Shown one piece after another: positions 29,501 through 36,194 of a DNA stretch of 36,194 bases (position 1 is its first letter; every line of letters starts with the position of its first letter). The position numbers and the translations under genes are program-made. This DNA is from a virus. The stretch covers positions 1-36,194 of IMG/VR virus record IMGVR_UViG_3300001680_000200. The stretch is one strand, 5' to 3'. The notes under the pieces were generated by a model, which made no database searches, had not been told where the DNA came from, and saw nothing but the letters and a program-made list of their open reading frames with translations.

Positions 29501-32500
29501 TACGACAAATGCTACAAATACAAGTGCCAATGCTACGCAAATTAACGCGCTAGATTCACGTTTAACTACGAATGAATCAAAGACGAATACAGCTATTTCA
29601 TCTGCGGCCACAGCTCAAACAACTGCAAACACAGCAGTAAGCAAGGCTGATGCAGCTTCGATGTCAATCAATACGCTAAAAAGCACTTTAAGAGTACAAG
29701 CAGACGCGCTCAATATTGATCCTCATTTTGTATCTGGTTTGGAATATTACACAATTGCTGAAACACCGGCAGGTAACTCTGTTACGCACGGCGCTTACGG
29801 TGAGAATGGGTCACTTGGTATTCGTGTAATTAAGTCAAATACAGATACATCTGCTGGAACAAATACAAACGTCAATACAAACCGGACAGATGGTTTTTTC
29901 TTAAAAGCTAATAATACGTATCGGGCAATTGTTAGATGTAAGTTGATATCAGGCACGGGAAGTATTCTTGGTCGTTTTCACAGAAAATCTGATAATGCTG
30001 TTCTTGCGTCTGCGACACTATCTGTGACATCAACATCGGCTTATGTCGATTTAATTTATACATATAAACCGACATCAGATGTTCTTGTGTATTTCGGAAC
30101 ATGGGTCATGGCATCTGGTACGATTGATTATGATTCGATTAGTATCATTAATGCTACGGATGCGGTTGCTTCTGACGCCAATGCATCGGCTATCACAAAT
30201 CTAGCCAGTCGTGTGACAAATGCCGAAGGGACTCTAACAAGTCAAGGCAGCTCAATTACGCAACTGAATAATAATATTGTAAGTATCAACGGAACGCTTG
30301 CAAGTAAAGCGGATGCATCTACTTTAAGTTCTTTGGCTAACCGTGTGACTACAACTGAGGGCAATATATCATCTCAGGGAGGTGCTATTACATCCCTTCA
30401 AAATAACGTTTCTACAATTAATAATGCGCTTGCATCAAAAGCAGATTCAATCGCCTTATCCGCCCTAGATAGCCGAGTAACTACTACCGAGGGGACTATT
30501 ACAAGTCAAGGCGCGTCTATCGCATCTTTACAGAATTCATTGAGCAGTGTGGGTGTAAACTTAGTTGCTTTGGCAGATCAGTTAAAAACTGTATCAATGG
30601 CCGCAACTACGGGTGAAAGCTATATCACATGGTCTTTAACTGATCCTGCACTTAAGCCAGACACTTATTACACTTTGTCTTTTTGGGCAGTGCGAACCGC
30701 AAATGTTAAGAGCGTTGAATCATTCTTAATTGCTAGTAATGGTGCACATCACAAATCAACTTATGTGACAGTTGGAACAACGAATCTTGTTCGATATTCA
30801 GTAACATTTAAAACTAGTGCGGATGCAGTAGGCGTTACCTATTCCCTACGTTTTGATCTTAACGGTTCTAGTGATGGCAATAATGCGACATTAACAATTC
30901 AAAAGCCTCAATTAGAAGAAGGCCAAGTTGCAACTTACTGGAAACCATCTACTTATGATAAAGCAGATGCTAGTGCGTTAAGCACGCTTCAGAACACAGT
31001 TACACAACAAGGAAATACCCTAACATCAAACAGTAGTGCTATCACTTCGCTGCAAAACAGTGTTACTAACATTAATAACGCTTTAACGTCAAAAGCGGAT
31101 GCAAGTGCGGTTAGTAGTATTGATTCAAAAGTGACAACTATTGACGGTAAAGTAACGTCAAATACTGCAAATATTACTTCGCTGAATAACTCGATCACGA
31201 ATGGGAGTCTTAACTTAGTCTATAACACCCTTTACAACGACTTAAGTAATATCACAGCGAATGGTAATCATAGTATTGCAGTGGATAGCGCAACTTATGC
31301 CCGATCTAGAGTTTTAAAAGTAACAGCTAGTGGTGCTGGGCAAGATGGTGTGCATCAAATCTTAATGACCACATCAGTTGTTCCAGTGGCGAGTTCTAAT
31401 GAACCACTTGTCTTATCGTTTTTTGCAAAAGCTGATGCTGCATTATCTGTAAAAATTCAATTATTCGGTGGTATCGGTTCCCAAAATATTGCACTAACAA
31501 CTACATGGACAAAGTACACAATTACAACTTTAAGAAAGTCAGCATCACATGTTGATACTACTAATTTGTATATGTTATTGCTTGCCGCAGGCGTTGCATA
31601 TTTTACAAATGTTCAATTAGAAAGAGGGACAATCGCAACCGCATATTCAGCAGCTTCTACTGAAACAGGTAATTTAATTGCTGCAAATGCTTCTGCACTT
31701 TCATCTTTAAGTTCCACAGTTACTCAGCAGGGAAATACGTTAACAAGTCAAGGTAACTCCCTTACTTCACTCAATAACAGTGTAGCAACAGCGCAAAAAA
31801 CAGCTAATGATGCAGTATCCGCAGCAGATGCAGCACAGAAGACAGCGAATACAAAAGCCGATGCTTCGGCATTGGAGGCATTGTCTAACACTGTGACATC
31901 ACAAGGTAATACTATATCTTCTCAAGGAAGTGCAATTACCTCTCTGAACAATAGTGTTAATACAATTAATAACGCTCTGGCATCAAAAGCAGATTCAAGT
32001 GCTATTACAGCTTTAGATAGTCGTGTAACAGCTACAGAAAATGGTCTAACTACAACCAACAGCAACATCACAAGTTTGCAGTCTGCTATTCAGTCACAAG
32101 GTGATGCGCTAAATTTAGACCCAAATTTTAGAGAGGGCTTGAAGTTCATTGCCGTAAGTGAGCTTGCAACAGGTAACTCAATTGTTGCTGGTAATTACGG
32201 TGAAGGTGGGGGTACTGGCTTACGAGTAACTAAATCAAATGATGCCGGTACCTCTGGTACCAACCCAACGGTAAGAACACCGACCTCGGGGATGTGGTTA
32301 AAAGCAGGGCGAACTTACCAAGCAACTGTAAGGGCACGTAAGGTATCTGGAACCGCAGGTTTATTGCTGCGCTGGATTAGAACAGGTGATAACGCCACAT
32401 TAGCAGTAAAACAAGTAACAGCAACAGATACAACCAATTTTGTTGATTTCTCTTTAGATTATGCACCAACCTCAGATGTATTCGCATGGTTTGGTGTATG

Positions 32501-34469
32501 GATGTATCCAAACGCTGGGGTTGTTGATTATTCTTCTATTCGCTTGGTAGATAAAACGGCATCTTTAGAAAATGCTGCAACAGCATCAGCCGTTTCTTCA
32601 CTAACCTCCCGTGTCGCAAGTGCAGAAGGTACGATTACAAGCCAAGGGAACAGCATTGTTTCTTTAAATAATAGTGTTTCAAATATTAATGGCGCTTTAG
32701 CTACGAAAGCAGATAACGCTGCATTATCAAGTTTGGATTCCAGAGTCACCGCGACGGAGAACTCTATTACAAGCCAAGGTAACCAGATCACCAGTTTGCA
32801 GGCAGGTTTAAGCGCCGCGGCAGTAATTGGTGCAAACTTATTAAGTAATACGGCTGCTCCGAACTCTGCGAATCAACCAAAAACAAGCGATGGTACAGCT
32901 TCTGCCCAAGGATTTTCGACAAATTTCAATATTGATTCTTACTTTACTGTTAACGATGCGAGTGTAGAACGCTACTACCGTATGACCTCACCAGTCAACG
33001 CTACCAGTGTTTTACGCGCAAGCACTACTTACACAATTAGTGCAGATGTGCGTGGTGCTGCATTGCCAGTGCGCTGGCGGATTATTGCCCAAGTTGGCGG
33101 CGCTTGGAGTGATATTGCTGTTAAATCAATGAGCGGTATCAGCAATAATCAATACACTCGACAAAGTTGCACATTCACAGTTCCAGCAAATGCAACAAGC
33201 CTCATTATGTCTTTTCAGTCTGATTCAACTACAGTTGGAAACGCATTGGCTATAAGACGCATGAAGTTGGAACAAGGGAATGTTGCAACACTGTGGGAGC
33301 AACCAATTGGCGAAATTGCAACTTCAAAAGCTTTATCTTCACTTGATACTCGAGTTACGAATGCTGAAGGGACCATTTCTAGCCAAAGCAATTCAATTAC
33401 ACAATTGAATAACAGTGTATCGAATATTAATGGTGTCCTTGCAAGTAAAGCCGATGCTTCTGCGCTCAGTTCATTGGATTCTAAAGTTTCTGTTATTGAT
33501 GGCAAAGTTTCAACTCAAGCATCGAGTATTACTACTTTGCAAACTACTGTTGGTGGAAATACAGCTGCAATTCAACAGGTAACTGAAAGCGTTGATGGTG
33601 TTAAAGCTCAGCAATATTTAAAAATGGATGTGAATGGGCATTTAGCAGGTCATGGTTCAATGAATGATGGTACCACGTCAACATTCATTTTCAATTACGA
33701 TACTATCCAGTTCGGCGCGCCAGTTGGAGTCGATGGTGTAACTCCTAAGCCTATAATGTCGCTATTAAATACGCCACTAACTCTACCGAATGGAACAGTA
33801 ATTCCAAGAGGTTTATATGTAGATTCTGGTAGCTTTGGCTATATTAATGCAAATAGAATCTGGGCAGAAAATCTAAGCACCATTAGCGCTGATTTAGGTG
33901 ATATTGAAGTTGATAATGCTCACATTAAAAACGGAGCAATAGACACTTTAAAAATCCAAGATGAAGCCGTTACTGTCCCTTCCGGGGTAATTAATCAAAC
34001 AGAGCGTAAATTTTATTTCGCTGTTTCTAATTCAATGGCAGGTTCAGTTGGTTATACACAAGATTTAGTTACTCTTAATGTGCAAACGCAAGGAGGTAAA
34101 CTAAGGATTGATGGATCGTTTGTGTTTGACTGTAAGGTCAGGATCACACAATATCCATCCTCCTACGACATTTTGAAATGTGTGACGCTAGCTTGTCGGG
34201 TATTAGTAAATGGTACTGTTGCGTACACTCAGGAAATATACCCAACATTTTATGATGGGAGCAGTACAATCCGGTTTATTGGAGTTACTGCGACACCCGT
34301 TTATATCCTACCTGCTTCCACTGGTACAAAAACAATAGTGCTTCAGTTGGCCTATATCACTAAATATTCCAATATTTATTATGGTTCATTTGAAGCTCAA
34401 GGTGGCTTTGCCGAAACTCCTACAATAGTCACCATGTCATCTTTATCAACATTGGAGCTTAAAAAGTGA
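26508..34469 (+). CDS. Giant J-like central tail tip/host-specificity protein with modular extension
   Basis: 2653 residues from ATG 26508 (TTG 26490 lies at the terminator), about twice lambda gpJ. Residues 1 to about 620 are the conserved J core (SDSAQSKTYINILYGLAEGE, ELWQ-like FNNIDLDALRIRFKWGPL, FSILMKLAGVFRAIAYWDGN). Two fibronectin III-like domains cover about residues 625-830. A long alanine/glutamine coiled coil (about 29,050-29,330) is followed by alternating 36-residue coiled-coil repeats (KADASALSSLDSRVTTTEGT type) and five beta modules, at about 29,712, 30,548, 31,206, 32,110 and 32,830. A DUF1983-like segment (AIQQVTESVDGVKAQQYLKM to AIDTLKIQDEAV) precedes a terminal beta domain. 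J-type proteins contact the host receptor. Its stop overlaps the next start (GTGA). Confidence 0.92.
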   Translation: MAIVKGAKKGKDEARQPIIASDSAQSKTYINILYGLAEGEVEGLANGYQSISLEETPLQDANGNLNFSNVKVDFRKGTNDQDYIEGFPSVDSESAVDVELKSGTPWVRAFNNIDLDALRIRFKWGPLRKQDATTGDVSGLTIEYAIDLQTDGGTWTEVLKTKISDKTSANYERAHRIDLPKADTGWLIRVRRLTPNSTSEYVSDKMYIEAITEVVDVKLRYPNTALLGIRYDAETFGNVAKVAVDLKGTLILVPTNYNTQTRQYTGMWDGTFKRAYTNNPAWIYYDLCTNDRYGLGSRLTPFMIDKWSLYRLAQYCDQTVSDGVGGQEPRFTCNVYLQSAEEAFSILMKLAGVFRAIAYWDGNSINCDADIPQDTYFTYSRANVIGGVFEYSGTRARDRHNVVKVAWDNPANHYKTEYEYVRDEKAIAEAGQVRILELDAWGCTSRGQAQRAGHWALKSEQKETRTVSFKVGLDGHIPLPGRVIEIADELFAGRANGGRVSKISADLKSITIDRDDVIAKAGDRLVINGENGKAQTRIVQSISGRVITVTLPFDENSIAVQNVWVLDAQDLATMKFRVISISQDEKHQFSITALQYNPQKFDEIDNGAFFEEAPISIVNPSTQEPVKDVLITTESRVDQGINVTTMIVSWTQAKGAVKYLVEWRKDDGSWIRLPLTGNNSVEVPGVYSGQYQARVTAISAFEIASLPVTSSLTEITGKQGLPPKIAFIRATGILFGMKLDWGFPPTGAKDTAYTEIEVSPDGINNIAQLGLFAYPTTTTTIQGLQPNLRQFYRGRLIDRIGNVGPWSEWVNGTTTADPEAVLDLISGHINESDLAQELQGKIENSVDVSEAAQAAANNAQAVASSAQTAANNAQAVASEAKTAASSAQSAATSAQTQASSAQKIANDASVIATNAKNTANNASTAASKVASDLITSTNLLNQKIADESSTRIAAISNLNDGLTTETTQRKSEDAALLSNIETYKSSTNGTLSSLQTQITTNATNTSANATQINALDSRLTTNESKTNTAISSAATAQTTANTAVSKADAASMSINTLKSTLRVQADALNIDPHFVSGLEYYTIAETPAGNSVTHGAYGENGSLGIRVIKSNTDTSAGTNTNVNTNRTDGFFLKANNTYRAIVRCKLISGTGSILGRFHRKSDNAVLASATLSVTSTSAYVDLIYTYKPTSDVLVYFGTWVMASGTIDYDSISIINATDAVASDANASAITNLASRVTNAEGTLTSQGSSITQLNNNIVSINGTLASKADASTLSSLANRVTTTEGNISSQGGAITSLQNNVSTINNALASKADSIALSALDSRVTTTEGTITSQGASIASLQNSLSSVGVNLVALADQLKTVSMAATTGESYITWSLTDPALKPDTYYTLSFWAVRTANVKSVESFLIASNGAHHKSTYVTVGTTNLVRYSVTFKTSADAVGVTYSLRFDLNGSSDGNNATLTIQKPQLEEGQVATYWKPSTYDKADASALSTLQNTVTQQGNTLTSNSSAITSLQNSVTNINNALTSKADASAVSSIDSKVTTIDGKVTSNTANITSLNNSITNGSLNLVYNTLYNDLSNITANGNHSIAVDSATYARSRVLKVTASGAGQDGVHQILMTTSVVPVASSNEPLVLSFFAKADAALSVKIQLFGGIGSQNIALTTTWTKYTITTLRKSASHVDTTNLYMLLLAAGVAYFTNVQLERGTIATAYSAASTETGNLIAANASALSSLSSTVTQQGNTLTSQGNSLTSLNNSVATAQKTANDAVSAADAAQKTANTKADASALEALSNTVTSQGNTISSQGSAITSLNNSVNTINNALASKADSSAITALDSRVTATENGLTTTNSNITSLQSAIQSQGDALNLDPNFREGLKFIAVSELATGNSIVAGNYGEGGGTGLRVTKSNDAGTSGTNPTVRTPTSGMWLKAGRTYQATVRARKVSGTAGLLLRWIRTGDNATLAVKQVTATDTTNFVDFSLDYAPTSDVFAWFGVWMYPNAGVVDYSSIRLVDKTASLENAATASAVSSLTSRVASAEGTITSQGNSIVSLNNSVSNINGALATKADNAALSSLDSRVTATENSITSQGNQITSLQAGLSAAAVIGANLLSNTAAPNSANQPKTSDGTASAQGFSTNFNIDSYFTVNDASVERYYRMTSPVNATSVLRASTTYTISADVRGAALPVRWRIIAQVGGAWSDIAVKSMSGISNNQYTRQSCTFTVPANATSLIMSFQSDSTTVGNALAIRRMKLEQGNVATLWEQPIGEIATSKALSSLDTRVTNAEGTISSQSNSITQLNNSVSNINGVLASKADASALSSLDSKVSVIDGKVSTQASSITTLQTTVGGNTAAIQQVTESVDGVKAQQYLKMDVNGHLAGHGSMNDGTTSTFIFNYDTIQFGAPVGVDGVTPKPIMSLLNTPLTLPNGTVIPRGLYVDSGSFGYINANRIWAENLSTISADLGDIEVDNAHIKNGAIDTLKIQDEAVTVPSGVINQTERKFYFAVSNSMAGSVGYTQDLVTLNVQTQGGKLRIDGSFVFDCKVRITQYPSSYDILKCVTLACRVLVNGTVAYTQEIYPTFYDGSSTIRFIGVTATPVYILPASTGTKTIVLQLAYITKYSNIYYGSFEAQGGFAETPTIVTMSSLSTLELKK
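29040..33600 (+). repeat. Internal repeats of the J-like gene
   Basis: At least ten copies of a roughly 36-codon coiled-coil unit of the form KADxSALSSLDSRVTxxEG, TITSQGxxITSLxNSV, occur singly or in tandem between larger beta modules. The modules beginning at 29,712 (ALNIDPHFVSGLEYYTIAET) and 32,110 (ALNLDPNFREGLKFIAVSEL) are clear paralogs. A related unit forms the separate gene at 2576-2848. DNA-level similarity between units is moderate, which could support recombination. Confidence 0.85.
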
Positions 34470-35008
34470 CGGTATTAGTTTCAAAGAATGGTGAAGTTAT
34501 TGGACATATTTTTGGTAATGAAGAGATGATCAAGCTGAATACTCCTGAGGGATGTATCGCTTTAGATGATCCTCCTTGTCCAAATATGTTTTTTCAAGAA
34601 GGAAAGTGGATAAATATTCCCACTCAGCCCTCGCCATATCATATCTTCGATTATGAAACTAAGAAGTGGGTCGATAATCGAACTTTAGAAGATGCAAAAA
34701 GGCATAAATGGGAGCAAATCAAGCAGATTCGGGATCAGTATGAGTTTGGCGGATTTGAGTTTGAAAATAAGCTTTATGATTCAGACTCTAATTCTCAACT
34801 AAGAATCGCTACTGCAGCTTTGCTCGGTGTACCAGTTGAGTGGACTTTAAAAGACAATTCAGTTGTTAATCTTAGTCCTGATCAATTGATTGACTTAAAA
34901 ACCGCGCTTGCAGTGCACATTAATAACATTCATGAGAGAGGGCGTATTGCACGACAGAAAATTGAAACTGCTTTGACATATGAAGAAATTGAAGCAGTAA
35001 ATTTCTAA
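34466..35008 (+). CDS. Tail fibre assembly-like protein (DUF4376 type)
   Basis: 180 residues. GTG 34466 overlaps the J stop (GTGA), with GGAG at about 34,455. The first 85 residues include KWINIPTQPSPYHIFDYETK and KKWVDNRTLEDAKRHKW, and the C-terminal half is helical (EQIKQIRDQYEFGGFEFENK, LSPDQLIDLKTALAVHINNI). This is the usual form of DUF4376-containing proteins next to fibre genes, several of which act as fibre chaperones. Tight coupling to the giant J-like gene fits a folding or attachment partner. Confidence 0.75.
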   Translation: MTVLVSKNGEVIGHIFGNEEMIKLNTPEGCIALDDPPCPNMFFQEGKWINIPTQPSPYHIFDYETKKWVDNRTLEDAKRHKWEQIKQIRDQYEFGGFEFENKLYDSDSNSQLRIATAALLGVPVEWTLKDNSVVNLSPDQLIDLKTALAVHINNIHERGRIARQKIETALTYEEIEAVNF

Positions 35009-35028
35009 TTTAAAAATTTCAATGAGAG

Positions 35029-35050
35029 CACCCAATCGGGTGTTTTTTTT
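35029..35050 (+). terminator. Intrinsic terminator before the lysis genes
   Basis: CACCC-AATC-GGGTG followed by eight T. Confidence 0.8.
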
Positions 35051-35068
35051 ATTTCTGGAGTAATGGCT

Positions 35069-35458
35069 ATGGAGCCACTTTCAACAAGCAGTATTACTGC
35101 ATTTTTAAAGTTTTATGGTGCGGCAATTGCTGTCACCTTAGCAATTTCATTAGTTGCTGCCGTCGTTTTAATGACACGAATGCCAAGGTCTCCTCAAGAA
35201 TGGGCCGTGGGTTTGATTTGCACCGTTGTTTCCAGTTTATGTGGCGGTTCATTCATTATCGTGAAATGGGGCTTGCATGAGTGGGTCACTGATATCTGGG
35301 GAATGATTGCTATAGGTGGTTTTTTCTTCATTTGTGGTTTGCCCGGTTGGGCCATTGTGCGATGGACCTTTAATTTCATCGACAAGCAAGAAGGGAAAAC
35401 GATTGTTGAAGTGATTAAAGAGTTTAAGAAAGCCAAAAACGATATTTCAAACAGTTAA
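35069..35458 (+). CDS. Holin-like protein, three membrane segments
   Basis: 129 residues from ATG 35069 (GGAG 9 bases upstream); ATG 35063 lies too close to that site but could be used, giving an alternative length. Three hydrophobic segments are visible: YGAAIAVTLAISLVAAVVLM, VGLICTVVSSLCGGSFIIVK and WGMIAIGGFFFICGLPGWAI. A charged cytoplasmic tail follows (VIKEFKKAKNDISNS). The position directly before the endolysin gene and the topology indicate a holin, which forms the membrane hole that releases endolysin. No specific holin family is recognised with certainty. Dual starts separated by two codons are sometimes used for holin/antiholin pairs, but no regulatory structure is evident here. 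Confidence 0.75.
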   Translation: MEPLSTSSITAFLKFYGAAIAVTLAISLVAAVVLMTRMPRSPQEWAVGLICTVVSSLCGGSFIIVKWGLHEWVTDIWGMIAIGGFFFICGLPGWAIVRWTFNFIDKQEGKTIVEVIKEFKKAKNDISNS

Positions 35459-35460
35459 TG

Positions 35461-35481
35461 CCGCCTTCGGGCGGTTTTTTT
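35461..35481 (+). terminator. Intrinsic terminator between holin and endolysin
   Basis: CCGCC-TTCG-GGCGG followed by seven T. Confidence 0.85.
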
Positions 35482-35500
35482 ACATCTGAAGGAAACCGAA

Positions 35501-36046
35501 ATGAATATTGAACAATATCTTGATGAGTTAATTAAACGCGAAGGCGGGTATGTAAATAATCCCGCAGATCGGGGTGGTGCAACCAAATACGGTATTACTC
35601 AATCTGTAGCTCGTGAAAACGGCTATAGAGGCAATATGAAAGATTTACCTCTTGATGTGGCCAAAGTAATTTATCGGAAACAGTACTGGATAGAACCACG
35701 TTTTGATCAGGTGAATACTCTTAGCTCTGCTGTAGCTGAAGAACTTTTAGATACTGGTGTGAACTGTGGTATCAACTTTGCAAAACCACTTTTACAGCGT
35801 GCTTTGAACTTGCTTAACAACCAAGGTAAAGCTGGGTACGCCGATTTGAAGGTTGATGGTGTTTATGGTTCTAACACTTTAGGAGCTTTAAAAACCTATC
35901 TAGCCAAACGTGGGAAAGAAGGTGAGAAGGTTCTAGTGCGAGTGCTCAACATTATGCAAGGCCAGCGTTACATTGAAATCTGTGAGCGTAATAAAAGCCA
36001 AGAGCAGTTTTTCTATGGCTGGATCGCTAATCGGGTTGTTATATGA
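35501..36046 (+). CDS. Endolysin, GH108 N-acetylmuramidase
   Basis: 181 residues, the normal length. LDELIKREGGYVNNPADRGG holds the catalytic Glu14 of glycoside hydrolase family 108, and the following ATKYGITQSVARENGYRGNM with YRKQYW fits the family. The C-terminal part (GINFAKPLLQRALNLLNNQG, KVDGVYGSNTLGALKTYLAK) is the usual peptidoglycan-binding domain of type 3. No signal peptide is present, so release depends on the holin. ATG 35501 has AAGGAAA 7 bases upstream. The stop overlaps the next small gene by 4 bases. Confidence 0.93.
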   Translation: MNIEQYLDELIKREGGYVNNPADRGGATKYGITQSVARENGYRGNMKDLPLDVAKVIYRKQYWIEPRFDQVNTLSSAVAEELLDTGVNCGINFAKPLLQRALNLLNNQGKAGYADLKVDGVYGSNTLGALKTYLAKRGKEGEKVLVRVLNIMQGQRYIEICERNKSQEQFFYGWIANRVVI

Positions 36047-36174
36047 AAGTCTTTCATTGCAGACGTTCAAAGATAGCTTTGACAATCACAGTGCTGTGCA
36101 TTCTATTATCAGGATGCACAGCTCATACGATCAATAGCAATGTGAGTGTAGGTATTTGTGTGAAAGCTCTCTGA
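36043..36174 (+). CDS. Small lysis lipoprotein (Rz1/o-spanin-like)
   Basis: 43 residues, ATG 36043 overlapping the endolysin stop (ATGA), TGA at 36172-36174. MKVFHCRRSKIALTITVLCI followed by LLSGC is a type II signal peptide, and the lipidated Cys25 leaves only a 19-residue mature tail. Size, lipobox and position match outer-membrane spanin subunits (Rz1), which fuse inner and outer membranes in the last step of lysis. It lacks the proline-rich tail usual for Rz1, and no Rz inner-membrane partner is encoded nearby, so the spanin call is tentative. Confidence 0.6.
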   Translation: MKVFHCRRSKIALTITVLCILLSGCTAHTINSNVSVGICVKAL

Positions 36175-36188
36175 GGAGGGCTTTATTT
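36163..36188 (+). terminator. Terminal hairpin after the lysis genes
   Basis: AAAGCTCTC/GAGGGCTTT with a TTT-A-TTTG tail. The stem begins inside the last codons of the small lipoprotein gene. Weaker T-tract than the others. Confidence 0.55.
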
Positions 36189-36194
36189 GTAATA

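Noticed and set aside
1-36194. tRNA genes, CRISPR arrays, insertion sequences, integrase or att sites
   Set aside because: No cloverleaf, regular short repeat-spacer pattern, transposase motif or integrase motif was seen. The repeats in 29,040-33,600 are coding repeats.

Overview
The window is the late half of a tailed-phage genome of the lambda-like (siphovirus) type, free or integrated as a prophage. Every supported gene is on the + strand. Low GC content, AT-rich codon use and the gene set (DUF2280-type small terminase, DUF4055 portal, Mu F-like protein, GH108 endolysin) suggest an Acinetobacter host. That host call is inference. No integrase, repressor, tRNA or att site is visible, so the genome continues at least to the left, where the window opens inside a lambda P-like replication gene.

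Layout: (1) 1-2074, end of the early region: P-like replication protein, a 37-residue membrane peptide, a DUF1064-type nuclease, an unknown gene and a candidate late regulator in the position of lambda Q. (2) 2075-2575: a promoter followed at once by two intrinsic terminators, then about 350 bases without a convincing gene. (3) 2576-4604: small accessory genes, including an orphan copy of the tail-fibre coiled-coil repeat, a PD-(D/E)XK-like nuclease and a phage metallopeptidase. (4) 4663-15358: packaging, capsid and head-tail joining genes, with small accessory genes between them. One of these carries what looks like an Acb2/Tad1-type (anti-CBASS/anti-Thoeris sponge) hairpin domain. (5) 15467-22864: tail tube, tail assembly chaperone with a lambda-identical GGGAAAG frameshift site, an inserted HicAB toxin-antitoxin plus lipoprotein cargo block, and a tape measure protein with an embedded lysozyme domain. 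(6) 22865-23566: a small unknown gene and a second copy of the promoter-terminator module. (7) 23567-35008: tail tip genes in lambda order (M, unknown, L, K, I, J), a 2653-residue J-like protein made of alternating coiled-coil and beta modules, and a fibre-assembly-like protein. (8) 35069-36174: holin-like, endolysin and small lysis lipoprotein genes.

How it works together (inference): the Q-like product would let polymerase starting at the promoter at 2075 read through the terminator just after it, and through the roughly twenty hairpin-plus-U-tract elements that separate the late genes. The related module at 23460 would restart or boost transcription for the tail tip and lysis genes. HicAB has its own sigma70-type promoter and operator-like inverted repeat, so it could be expressed in the lysogen.
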